This document shows, in pieces, positions 23,601-34,055 of a stretch of DNA of 64,000 nucleotides. Origin of the DNA: Nemopilema nomurai (Eukaryota; Cnidaria; Scyphozoa; Rhizostomeae; Rhizostomatidae); NCBI GenBank assembly GCA_003864495.1, contig ML133456.1, positions 2,233,255 through 2,297,254 on the forward strand, in the 5' to 3' direction. Made by a program: the position numbers and the translations under genes. How positions within the stretch are numbered: position 1 is the stretch's first letter; each line of letters opens with the position of its first letter. The notes beneath the pieces are model-generated. The model saw only the letters and a list, made by a program, of their open reading frames with translations. It made no database searches and was not told the DNA's origin.

Positions 23601-26296
23601 ATAAATGTGGTCCCAAGGAAGGGGCAGCACGATTAACTAAAGACTCCCCCCGCGCCTTAAGCCTTAAGAACTACCCCCCCCCCCCCCCGGCCCTTCATGA
23701 CAGCTAATCCACAACTGACTGGGATTCACCATGAAGAATGTCTTCTACATCTGATACGCCCTTGTTTAGTAACAGTTCTGAGACAACATAAGGAGTAATA
23801 GGTATAAAAGATAAGAATTTCTAAGCACAAACAACTATAAAAAAACCCGTTCTCCCTTACGTACGATTATAATGAAATTTTGTTTATGTCATTCCAATTA
23901 CTTTAAAAGCAGGAAAGTCCTGAATACCATGACATCGAAGCAGAAGTTTTCTTTCAGAAAATAATTATATTTCTACAACAAAACTGTCATGTTTTTGTTC
24001 AATCAGGGAGAAATTTGCTGAAATGAGAAGTCGGTGTTCTTTAGTTAAGAAAGGAACGGTTATACATGTCGACATTTGTAATTAGTTATTTGAGGAGAAC
24101 TCTCAATATAAAACATTAACTTAACTTCATAACCACGCTACTCAAAAGAATTATCTATAGACATGTTATTAAAACATGATCAATTTTTTTTAGATGCAAC
24201 TCAAAACTTTCGATTTCTTCACAATAAAAAGCAGCGGGTGAATCGGTACAAAGGATTGAAATTACATCTTCTTTGATAGAAAGGAGAAATGATGCTACAA
24301 ATGAAGTTATCTTTGGGCATTTTATTCAATGGGATCTGGGTCAATGTTGAGTTTTTCCGTTCTTTGTTTTCGTGACGTCCAAGCACGCATTTTGCTAGAG
24401 TTCTGTACAATAAAATGCACCCAGACGGTGCCTGCAAGAACTGCCGAATGACAGCTTGCTAATCTAGCCATTAAGCTGATGATGGAAAGTGCTTTGAAAA
24501 CTTCATTACTTTTGTCTTTACAACCAAACAAAAAATTCTCGTTAGATTCACACGCATGCCAGAAAGTGATCCAACAACATACTCTGCCACAAATAGTAAG
24601 ACTACAATGGTGTTAAAAATGTATTTTTTTTGCAATTCAGTATTAAGCTAAAAAGATTCATATTCCATATATCATATTCAAAAAGCCCTGTTAAATCTTA
24701 AGTTTAATCTGCCCCTCCCCCCTTTAGAATGATCTTGGCGCCCCTGGACCCTGTTCATTCTGCTTACCTTTTTCAGAACCAGAGAGTAGCTAGTGTCAGT
24801 CAAAATTGACGTCACTTCCGCAGTCAACACAGGGAACAAAACCAATCCAGTTACCATCCAGATAATGCCAATGAACCTTCCAGCCCCTGTCCTTGGGGAC
24901 TTATCTCCGTACCTAGTGAGAGGGTCACCAAAGCATTACGCAACCCATCCAGCTTTCTTCTTCTAGTTTTTAACAAAATTAAGATAGATCGCCATGTAAA
25001 TTCTCCATGATTCCAACATGAAGCGTATTTCTTTCCGGACAGATCGAGTGGGATGGAATGAGTTTATTTCGATAAGGGGTGAGACAGTTTGCTAGCTGAT
25101 TGAGCAATTTACACTGACACACACGTGAAAGTATACAAAAGAGTTATTATGATGTTCAAACGCTCGATTCAGTTCCAACAACATGGTTTATGGTAGAAAT
25201 ATTGGCCCTCGCTTCTATTGAGCGGATAGCCAGTGGCTACATAATATCAGCAAGCGGTATAAAGGCATGGGAATCGCAATTGGCCCCCAAACTTGGGGTG
25301 ACCTCTGTTCAGTTAGACGAGTATAAATTTGAATAAATATCAAAAATCGGCACCTTCTGCACAAGGCGCTACACTTGAATTAGTTACATGGGTAGGCCAA
25401 GAGCTTCTAGAGTCGGTCACTGTCTTTGGGAGGTAAGTTATAATTGGATGGATGAACCTTACCCAACGGTCGTTACTGTGACAATGGCCCACCAGAAGCC
25501 GTGCCAAGCCCCTCTTGGAAAAGGCGCCGGAAACTGCGAATTCGACCTCGTTTCCTTTACCAAAAAGAGTCATAGATTTAAGCTTTACTAGAAAATAACT
25601 GAAGTACACGATTTAATACATTCTACATGGAACATGGAGGACATTATGTCATGGGGGAAATTGGAACAGATGGGCCATTAGGAACAAACGGGGCATAATG
25701 TAGAGCGTGGGTTGAACATTTATGAACAGATCATAAACAATAACGACATTTGGATAAGAGTCAAGATTACAGGGTACCATGACACTTACGGCTAGCCACA
25801 TGAGAATCCCAAAGAAAATGGTAAGCATGAGAATCATGATGACTTGAGGGGTGATGCGTTTGAATCCTTCATAAACAAACACCAGCTTGTCCATTTTCGT
25901 TTCGATGGCGACCATCACCAACTGACTACTGTTCATGATGTTGATTTGAGACACGTTACCGGAACTCAACACAGAGAAGGGCAACCAAATGTCCACGCTG
26001 GAGGAGTTGGAGTTAGGACCGCCTGTTGATATCAATTCAACTTCATTCAGTGCTTCCTTGTAAGAGCTGTACTCGTGTATCCAGTTGAGAGTGAACGTTT
26101 TACAACATTGCTTGCCAACATGCTTGAAAAGCAGCGGCAGTGCGCCAGTGGGAGTGTTCGTGTTTCCGCTGTCCTTGTAAATATAGGGTTTGTTAGGCCA
26201 CCAGCGGACGTTCAGGACCGGACAGTTGACCAGTGCCGCATTTGTGCAAGATTTTGCCGCCAAAATTAACAAGATGGCTCCCTTTATAGGAAGCAT
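20651..26296 (-). CDS. Ionotropic glutamate receptor-like channel with K+ selectivity filter
   Basis: Seven exons (minus): 26296-25790, 25554-25463, 24912-24768, 22750-22687, 22118-21862, 21142-20986, 20814-20651; all GT-AG, phases agree, 461 residues. Order: signal peptide (about 1-20, starting MLPIKGAILLIL); S1-like extracellular half-domain (about 25-135); M1 (about 148-168, IMILMLTIFFGILMWLA); re-entrant pore with GFWWAIVTVTTVGYGD (188-203); M2 (about 213-237), whose end LTAEVTSILT sits where iGluRs have SYTANLAAF; S2-like half-domain (about 238-369) with VMLVDVHV at the usual acidic ligand-contact strand and a cysteine pair; M3 (about 371-394); basic stop RRKKKKNK; C-terminal coiled coil (about 425-461). 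This is the GluR/GluR0 plan (S1-M1-P-M2-S2-M3) without an amino-terminal domain, carrying the TVGYGD filter of K+ channels. Known comparisons: bacterial GluR0 and the rotifer AvGluR1. I see no arginine in S1 at the place that binds the ligand alpha-carboxylate. An upstream in-frame ATG (26458) exists but would bury the signal peptide. Function is inferred: an inhibitory, ligand-gated K+ conductance at the plasma membrane. Confidence 0.88.
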
Positions 26297-26652
26297 GCTG
26301 CCAGAATTCGTCCCTTGCTTTTCACCTGCAAGCCAGACGTATTTAGCTGCAAAAGCATTCATCGTGAGTGGAATTTTCACCGAATATTTAGACAATAAGA
26401 AAAGTAAACCTGCTAAGTCCTTGCTGAACACCTGGAATATGGAATTTCTGACAATCAAGATGATGTTAAAGAGGAAATGAAACCAAAATTTTTATTTTAA
26501 ATTCTGAATCCCCGTAATGAATTACCTTATAACCCAGAATTTCAATGTGTTTAGAGAAATTTTGGCTAAACTACGAGGGCAATACTGACTTCAATTTTTC
26601 AATCAAAAAGTGGCACCGGTGCGCCCTGTTTAACTAGCCTCGTTTTGAATGT

Positions 26653-26675
26653 TGTGACGTAAAGTTATGGACACG
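26653..26675 (+). repeat. Left terminal inverted repeat of the THAP element
   Basis: 23 bases identical to the reverse complement of 29411-29433. Confidence 0.92.
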
Positions 26676-26732
26676 CGCGGCGTTTCGTAATATTTACATC
26701 CCGTTTCTACGTACTGAAACTTTAGATTAGCT

Positions 26733-27125
26733 ATGGAGCCAGGTAACAAAACCAAGGTTCGTGGTGGTCTACGATGTGTTGTACACACTCTAGACAATAA
26801 AAAGCTGTTGTAATGACAGTTATACCAAGGGTTTAAACACCCATCGCTTTCCAAAGGACCCTACTGTACGCCGGCAGTGAACTAAATTTGTTAGAAAGCG
26901 TAGGCCAAATTTTGACCAAAGCTACTTTTCAAACCCCGTCCTCTGCTCAGATCATTTTGAACCAGGTTGCTATACAAGGAGCGTAGCTAGTCTACTAGAG
27001 GGGGACGACGTTTCACAAACAAAAAAAGTTTTTACAACGAGATGCTGTTCTGGCATTATACGTTCTGGCATTATACCAGAAATGAAGGAAATTCAACCTC
27101 TCAGTCTAAACGGGAAAAAAGAAAG
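26733..27125 (+). pseudogene. THAP-type zinc finger remnant (broken)
   Basis: The THAP pattern is clear in the frame through 26830-27125: THRFPKDPTVRR, then TKFVRKRRPNF, then the C-x2-H pair LCSDHF and CYTR. An in-frame TGA (26878-26880) sits exactly where the invariant THAP tryptophan should be. The N-terminal cysteine part (starting MEPGNKTKVRGGLRCVV, 26733) is in a different frame from the rest, so there is also a frameshift near 26,780. A donor-like GAAAG|GTAAG ends the segment. THAP domains bind DNA and are often transposase-derived. This copy cannot make an intact finger. Confidence 0.8.
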
Positions 27126-27834
27126 GTAAGATTTAATTTTTTTGCCTACTTCATTTTCAATATATTCCTTTAATTAATGTGTAAATAAAGCAAAATATAC
27201 GCTACATAAAATGACAAGGTCAACTACAATATATAAACGTAGAGCTCGCGTTTAAATCTTCCCCCTCAAAATAAGTAGATTGGGTAAAACAGAATAAAAG
27301 TAAACACAACTCGCTACTTCTGATCTATTTAAACAAAACAATTGGTTTTATCAAAATCTCAACATGATAAAAGTTTTCATAACAAACAATTGGTGTTTAT
27401 TGTGACATATTTTTTAGAATGTTGGCATTGCAATTAAAAAACAACATTTTGTATCTTTCACAAAGTCAAGCCCTTCCAATTTGAAGGTTTACAAAATACA
27501 TATATGCATATAGAACATTTATCAAATTGTATAGATTCACCCAGGGCACAGCCAAAAGGATTAGCTCTTGCTGACAAAAAGGGTGTATCTCACTCATTAA
27601 GGGTGTGGTCAAAAGATAAATACTCTCATATAAAGGCTGATTTTATGTGTTTCTGTTTCAAATGTTAATATGTTATAATTGTTGCAAAAAAGTTACAGGT
27701 AGAGTATCCAGCAAGTTTCCTGGCAAAAATAACCAATGTAGGGGGGGGGGGGGTACCCCACCTACCAAACCCCCTTTGGTGACGCCCCTGGATTCCATAA
27801 ATGTAGTGGCTCAAATTCACATTCTGTTTTTCAG

Positions 27835-28017
27835 GGTGTAAGAGATACAATACAATGTGGCTTCTGTTGCGGATACACAAATGGAACTATTCAAGAGCAA
27901 TTATTCGACCAAGCAACATCTTCTAAAACTGATAAATGGCAGACAGTCTTTACAGAAACCAGCATGGAAGCAACTTCATTTCCAGATGTGTCAAGTTTAG
28001 CCTGTCAAGATTGCAAG
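27835..28017 (+). pseudogene. Cys-pair coding segment inside the THAP element
   Basis: Bounded by tttttcag and GTGAAA, open throughout, with CGFCCG and later CQDC, suggesting a small metal-binding unit. Its phase does not join cleanly to the THAP segment, so its link to that gene is uncertain. Just upstream (27,740) is a 13-G run. Confidence 0.4.
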
Positions 28018-28213
28018 GTGAAAACCTTGAGATTGAAAAACTTGAGTGAATCGCCAAAATCTGAAAATAATTAGACAGAAAAGGAAATTAACAAGTCAAA
28101 ATAATGTAAGTTCGCTTTGCACAATAACATTTGCTGATATGCCAAATTTAAATTCCATTTCATTTCCATATAAATTACTTTTTGTAACCCTTTTCTCATT
28201 TATGCTTTGTTTG

Positions 28214-28359
28214 TAGGCAATCAATTAACTAATCCCGGGAAAAACATGGAAGTTGAAGAGGAAGACAGTGATTCTGATTCCTACAAAAGTTTCGCTGAAA
28301 ATGATGAGGAGTGGAATCCAGAAAGAGATGAGGATGAATTCGAAGACAGAGAAGAATAA
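28214..28359 (+). pseudogene. Acidic tail segment inside the THAP element
   Basis: After a good acceptor (tttgtttgtag) the frame reads MEVEEEDSDSDSYKSF, then DEEWNPERDEDEFEDREE and stop. Such acidic, EW-P containing stretches are common in cnidarian transposon proteins. Probably the C-terminus of the plus-strand element protein; phase to the preceding segment is not resolved. Confidence 0.4.
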
Positions 28360-28724
28360 TTTGTAAATGAGGGAGAAATAGAATCTGGGAAAATTATGAC
28401 GATGAAAGAGTAACCAATGAAACAAGAGGAAACATCAGGTAAAACTATCATGATGACATCATTGCATAATTATATGGTAGAAAAGGTATGAACAAGTCAC
28501 ATAATAGGTAATATTATCCACCAAACTGTAATACTTAAATACTGTAATACTGGGGAGATTTGACAACTTGTTGAACTTGTAAACAAAAGAAAATCCATGG
28601 TAGAAATGATTACAGCTCTCAAATATCTGATTAAAATAAAGCTGCCAAAACTATTTCCTTTTAAAACTATCAATCATATACATGACTTGCTTCATTAAAT
28701 AAGATAATTTGTTTTGTTACTTAC

Positions 28725-28943
28725 TCGTGTAGGCTTGCCTTCCTGTGATACTTCCTTCCTTGTCTTGTCTTTGCAGTGGGCCAACATTCCGAAACACAGT
28801 TGTATTTGACATGGCAATGAAATCTTCATGTTGTGCAATACATATTTGTTTAATGCTTTCGTCCAATACAAGTTAACCCAGTGCAGCATCTGCACTCCAA
28901 AGCACCAACAAGATGATAAATTTCATATTTTCGACATCTACAC
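28725..28943 (-). pseudogene. P2X7 C-terminal (ballast)-like zinc domain, frameshifted
   Basis: Exon bounded by tttttttgcag and ACACGA|GTAAGT. One frame gives CRCRKYEIYHLVGALECRCC; the other, downstream, gives ESIKQICIAQHEDFIAMSNT then VFRNVGPLQRQDKEG. Together they follow the P2RX7_C pattern (CxCxxC, ECxCC, CITQHPGF, W/VFRN). A one-base slip near 28,865 breaks the frame. The domain is known from the P2X7 receptor tail and is widespread as a free-standing domain in cnidarians and fish, often in mobile genes. It binds zinc in P2X7. Likely a dead copy. Confidence 0.65.
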
Positions 28944-29146
28944 CTGCAAAAAAAAGCCATAATGCCATAGTCATAATCAATTAAGTTTACGATGGTGCGA
29001 CCCTCCGGGCCTGGCCTAGGCACTGTACATGACGCTTGCTAATTTCGGTTGATACCTACAGTATTTAGACATCATTTAAACTAAAGATAACGAGTTTTAA
29101 ACATATATGCGACATTTATGGAATAAACTTACCATTAACTAACTTC

Positions 29147-29345
29147 TGTTTTTTGTTCGTATCGCTCTCGCAAAATTGCCGGGGTTAGGCCGTCTTGACC
29201 TAGGTTATCCTCGTCGCTACTTTATTCCGTGTCTGCCGAATTGGTATGGCCTGGCAGGAACACAGTAAACAGCAACTGCCCCCTCTTCTTCTTCGGAAAC
29301 TCCTAAGCTAGTGTCACTTTCGTCCAATATGGTGAGAATTGAAAT
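29147..29345 (-). pseudogene. First-exon remnant of the P2X7-tail-like gene
   Basis: Minus strand reads ILDESDTSLGVSEEEEGAV, then VYCVPARPYQFGRHG, then (another frame) SSDEDNLGQDGLTPAILRER. An acidic leader followed by a PYxFEP-like motif precedes the zinc domain in free-standing P2RX7_C proteins. The piece has an in-frame stop (TAA near 29,220) and a frame change, so it is broken. Confidence 0.45.
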
Positions 29346-29410
29346 TCAAAAACTAAACATGCGATCGCCAACTCTGCCAGAAAATTTGTTGTCCTCGAAC
29401 ATGCGCGCTT

Positions 29411-29433
29411 CGTGTCCATAACTTTACGTCACA
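29411..29433 (-). repeat. Right terminal inverted repeat of the THAP element
   Basis: Reverse complement is identical to 26653-26675. Confidence 0.92.
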
Positions 29434-29455
29434 GCTCGCTAGTGTCTAGTCCCCC

Positions 29456-32400
29456 TTCGCCATTTTTGGTTGAAAAATTATTGTCAGTTTAGCGGTGTTT
29501 AAGTTTGTTTTTAATAGTCTTCTTGCTTGAAATAGCTAATGCGAACTATTTTTCCTACACAATTGTGGATGGAGAAATCGATTAAACGCATAAAAAAAAT
29601 GGTTTCATTTCCTCTTTAATGGCCGCCAATAATATAAGGTCTAAAACAGAAGCCAGGTCTTCAATTGTGCTCAGCGTTGAATGGAGGAATTATTTGAAAA
29701 GTTATTAGATATCCTCAACTGTATTATTTGTCATGAGTTTACCATTTGATAAAAACTGCAGGTTTGGAGTGACCCTTAAATTCTCAAAACAAGGTATAAT
29801 TCAGGAAACTGAGATGCCAGTTTGGACTACAATAATGTACATCATGATACAAAAATCTTTAAATTAAGGATCAGTTTGCTGTAGTGGCTATTTCTTCTGC
29901 CTAGCAAGGTCAATTCGAGTCTTGCTTTTGAAGATCCATGAATCTAAATCTAATTCACGAGCCATATCGTCTCAAGAGTGCTATAGTAATCAAATCTGTT
30001 TGGCTTTTCCATGCACATCACGATTAAACCTAAATGTTTCGTAAGCAAGTACAAATCCATCGATCGTAAATAAAATGCATTCGCTAAAGGCCATCGATAG
30101 TTCCTTGTCTCTAGTACCAAGGAGATGTACAAAAATGGCATCATCAAAGGAACGATGTTTCACGTTTCCAGCTCAATACCTGCAATGTTTCTTCCCAATG
30201 AATATTCTGCCTCAATTAACGTCGTAGTTGCTACTGAAGTTAGAATGGTAATAATTTCACCAAAAGAGGACCATCAAATAATTCCACCAAAGAGGACCAT
30301 CAAATAATTTCACCAAAAGAGGACCATCAAATAATTTCACCAAAAGAGCACTTTTTTGAGCACAATGTCTGGTAACAAACGCATGGAATAAAATCAAGTT
30401 CTCATATTCGACCAACAATCTTTTTAGATGGTGAAAGCTTGCTTAAATAACAGGAGACAGGTGATTCTTATGCAAAGCGCGTAATTTACAAAGCTTCTTA
30501 ACTATGAAGATATTGTCTCCAACGAACGATAACAATTCAATTCTACCTTGATATTCGCGTTGTGTTGACAGAAAATACTACAGAATTCGAAACCATTGTT
30601 TGCTTAATCTCATTTGATAAAAGTCCTAAGATTTCCACAAAGAGAATTCTTATCAAGACGTGTCTCAGAACTTTCAAATACTAAGGTATAGCCTATGATT
30701 TAGAAACACTGAATTCGTGCCTATCTGCATTTCAAACGCAACTTTATCATGCTAAACGATAAATGAAAACAAGTAATCAGCCAAAGGTATGCAAACCTTA
30801 AGTGAGCATCTTTTTGGTCGAGAAAACAAGAAACAAGTGGACTATCGCCAGAGCCACTGCAGATAACGGTATTCAATGACGTCACAAGCATTCCAAACAA
30901 CCTGCAAGAGATTCTGCTTGAATACAACTTCTATTCAGCATTCCTATCCTATAAACCAAAACACCTGTTACAGCCCTTAATAGCTCCAAGGACCACTGTT
31001 CCCCATCTCGGGCGTTGTTGTATGCTAGGCTATAGGGTCAGCTCGACAGATATTTTCTATTGCTAATATGATGTCACCCGTCGCTGATTGTCAACAGCTT
31101 TTAATTACCATTACATGTTTGGCCAAAAAAATCAATAAAATATTTTACATGCGCACAGGTGCATTGCAGAATTTTTCGCAATGAAATATTACGAATGGTT
31201 AAAAAAGAATGTCGTTTAAAGGTCTAAAAAGTACCAAATATCACTTGATCTAGTATTCAGGTGCAATGATGTCTGGATTGCTCACAGCAAAGCTGAATAA
31301 ATTAGGCTCATTCGCTGTAAACCTTCAACAAACTTTGCGCAGCTTTTGATCTTCAACTTTACAGTTAATTTCTAAGCTTGTCTTATGATTTTTTTCTAGA
31401 AAAGCAAACGGCTTGCAGATTACAGCCTCAAGACCTATGCTCCATACAGTCATTCATCCTTTAAATTCTATACCAATCTTAGAAGGCTCAACATCAAAGC
31501 TCCTATGCAACCAAAAATAAATACGTTTACACAATGCTTGATTTCCCTTTTAATCGATGGTGTTACTCGTGCTTCGCGATAAACTTCATTTTTACAACGG
31601 GTTTTTCTCAAAATTTCACGCAAATTGTGGACGGGATAGACATGGTCAACTAAATAAGGGTTCTGATAGGTGCTAGCGATTGGGGTGCTTGGGCAGATGA
31701 AAAGTGCTTGGGCACAATATGCTTGGGCAGATGAAAAGTTCTTTGTTCAGATTGCTCAAGTTCCATGTGTGTATCAACATTTGTCAGGTTACGAACAGAG
31801 ATAATATCAATTTCAAATGATTGCTAAAATGGCCTGGTTGTTTTGCAGGCCGAACAACAGAGTCCTTCAAAAAACTAGAGTTGCTAAGCAGCTAGCGTTG
31901 CAAACAAAACAAGATGGTGGGAACGTACACAAATGAAATAACTTGCTATTTTAACAGCTGCAAGTCAGTAAACCCATGATGCAATCTGATCCTCTCAGCA
32001 TCACTTCTTTCGTGGAAATTTGCTAGGTTCAATGCGGTAGGGGGACTCTCTGCCAGTCTATTTATACCAAGAGGTTTTTGACTCAATTATCTAAACGTGT
32101 CATGAACCTATTTAGCTCTAAAACAGCATTTGCTGACAGTATCTCACCCTCTGTTGTTACGCTCCATTAAAAAGGTACGAGCTTTCCTAAAATGTGTGAA
32201 ATTGAAATATGGACATTTGTAATACACAACGCGCCTTCCGATCCCTATTATTGGGTAGGGTCGTCCACCCGCTGTTACATACCGCAGTTTCCAACTGATC
32301 ACCTGCAAAACAACTCCATCTAAATACAGGACCTGTCTCCATTCAAGAATGTATAGGACAGGTTCTTTTGTACACACTTTAGTGCTATTCGTACCGCGTT

Positions 32401-33346
32401 AACCACCACAACTTTATTCTAAAAGACATTCTAAAGGCTTAAACAGTCGATTTGTTGGAAGAAAACCGGGTGGCTTTAGAACTTAATTGGAAGTTTCCCT
32501 GAATAATGAGTTCTAAGTTCCAGGAGCACGGTAAGAAATGCACAGTTTAAAAACTGAACGTACTGAAGCAGCACTGAAAAGTACGACTTTGCTGCAAATT
32601 TGTCCATGCCTCCATGCCTGCTTAGTATCTAGGTAATTTGAACTTAAACCATGAAAGCAGGAAGTGTCTCTTGTTTGTCCAATGAGAACCAAGTCACACG
32701 TCACTGAGAAAGGTGTGAGACGTTAGCAGTGGCAAGAATCCTTGGATGACTTTGAGACCAAGCATTATTCTCTCACTTCTTGTAGCAAACTTTGGAAATA
32801 AAAGCAGAAAGCTATAAATTAATAGACCAAAACATCTCTTCGAAATAGAAAGCATTCTTGATGAAATTTAAGCTAAGCTTATATTTGACAAGGTAAAATT
32901 TTCTACTTGTTTGAGTTTCTAAATAGATTATTTGCTTCTTTTTCTTGAGCAGTAGGACTTCTATTAACAGCAGTTTTACTTTAGCTAAATACCATGCAAA
33001 GATATAGCATTACTTAGTAGTGAACGATGTGCACTTTAATATCAATGTGTAGTGAATACCTCTGAACACATTGTAACAATAGTTGGCACTTGCCATGAAA
33101 AACGGATTTAAGATAACATACTTTATAAAAATATTAATGGAATCTACAATAGTATTAAAGAAAAAAGGAGACTTGAAGGATAAGTAGAGTATCAAGGAAA
33201 ATGGGCCTAGATCACAGAGACTTCCCTTTTCAATAGAGTTATTACTTTGGGCTGTTGCTTCTATGCCCAATGAGAAAGTAAAAGACTAGTAAGCATTTAC
33301 AGAAGGTGCCAAATATATATGTAAAAAAGGTTTTGTTTTAATTTAG
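29456..33346. other. Gene-less stretch or introns of the next plus-strand gene
   Basis: No exon I can support. It may hold the upstream exons of the gene ending at 33813; one weak candidate first exon starts at 31,913 (ATGGTGGGAACG). Short tandem copies of tgcttgggcagatgaaaagt lie near 31,685-31,740. Confidence 0.5.
30250..30349. repeat. 27-bp tandem repeat, about 3.7 copies
   Basis: Units of aataatttcaccaaaagagg plus accatca, nearly identical between copies. Confidence 0.9.
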
Positions 33347-33813
33347 GAACATTCAAGATAGAAGAGGAGAAAACTGAAAATAGATTCGATGAAGATTTGC
33401 ACAGTGAAGACTGTGACAGTGGAGTGACTTCTTTAGATGAGACACGAGCTGAGCACTCATATTGTTTCAATCAAGATCAGGTTGAAGTTTGGGACAAAAA
33501 ACAAATTCTTCCAGAAAATGCAAAGATAGCACCATTACAGACAGGCAATTACTCTTTACAGAATGCGGCTAATAAAACTTTAGAAGGGTACCATAGTAGG
33601 GAAGAACCCTCTTCAACAGAATGTATAACTAGCACATCCGTGCCAAATCTGAGAGCCACTCTTCAGAATGTCATGGTTAAAGTGACTGAACTAGACAGCC
33701 ATTGGGAAAACATAGACAGAAAAATTTACAAGTATCAGCAATTTTTAAACAAACTAAATAATGAACTTTGTAGTGCACACAAAATGTTGGCAGAATTAAA
33801 AAAGGTCAAGTAG
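33347..33813 (+). CDS. Last exon of an unrecognised gene
   Basis: Begins after a good acceptor (tgttttaatttag) in a frame that is open through to TAG at 33813. About 154 residues: a hydrophilic, acidic first part and a C-terminal helix rich in heptads (DRKIYKYQQFLNKLNNELCS), likely coiled coil. A run of polyadenylation-like AATAAA near 34,039 follows. An internal ATG at 33397 could start a 138-residue protein, but the open frame and acceptor before it favour a spliced last exon. The gene is tail to tail with YAE1, 242 bases apart. I do not recognise it. Confidence 0.55.
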
Positions 33814-34055
33814 CCAACATTTTAATGTTCACAATATAAAATGACATCCATTTCATTATGGCAAATTTACCCAATATGTACAATACCAAACTTTTTGCTA
33901 GAAAGGATGAAACTGAAAACATGCTCAAAATCTAGATAACTAATAATATTAGCTCTGATCATCTAATTAAAATAGATTTAAATTGAAGTAGATTTAGTCC
34001 TTAAAGTATACAATTCAAATTATTTACAATCTATAAAAATAAAGAATTTTCATTT

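Larger units (their letters stand above)
26634..29455. mobile_element. 2.8-kb DNA transposon-like element with 23-bp terminal inverted repeats
   Basis: TGTGACGTAAAGTTATGGAC (continuing ACG) at 26653-26675 is repeated exactly in inverse orientation at 29411-29433. Both ends also share ctagc a little farther out, so the true ends may be slightly beyond. Inside lie coding remnants on both strands: a THAP finger (plus) and a P2X7-C-terminus-like zinc domain (minus). No DDE transposase core is visible, so this copy is probably non-autonomous or eroded. THAP fingers occur in P and Kolobok-type transposases; I saw no clear target-site duplication to decide. Confidence 0.8.

Noticed and set aside
24219..24531. 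Minus-strand ORF with a hydrophobic stretch inside the channel gene intron, perhaps an alternative last exon
   Set aside because: The channel's seven exons already join in phase; this piece has no matching acceptor phase and no resemblance to the M3 exon.
30250..30349. Repeats considered as a CRISPR array
   Set aside because: The units are directly adjacent with no spacers, and the context is an animal genome; it is a plain minisatellite.
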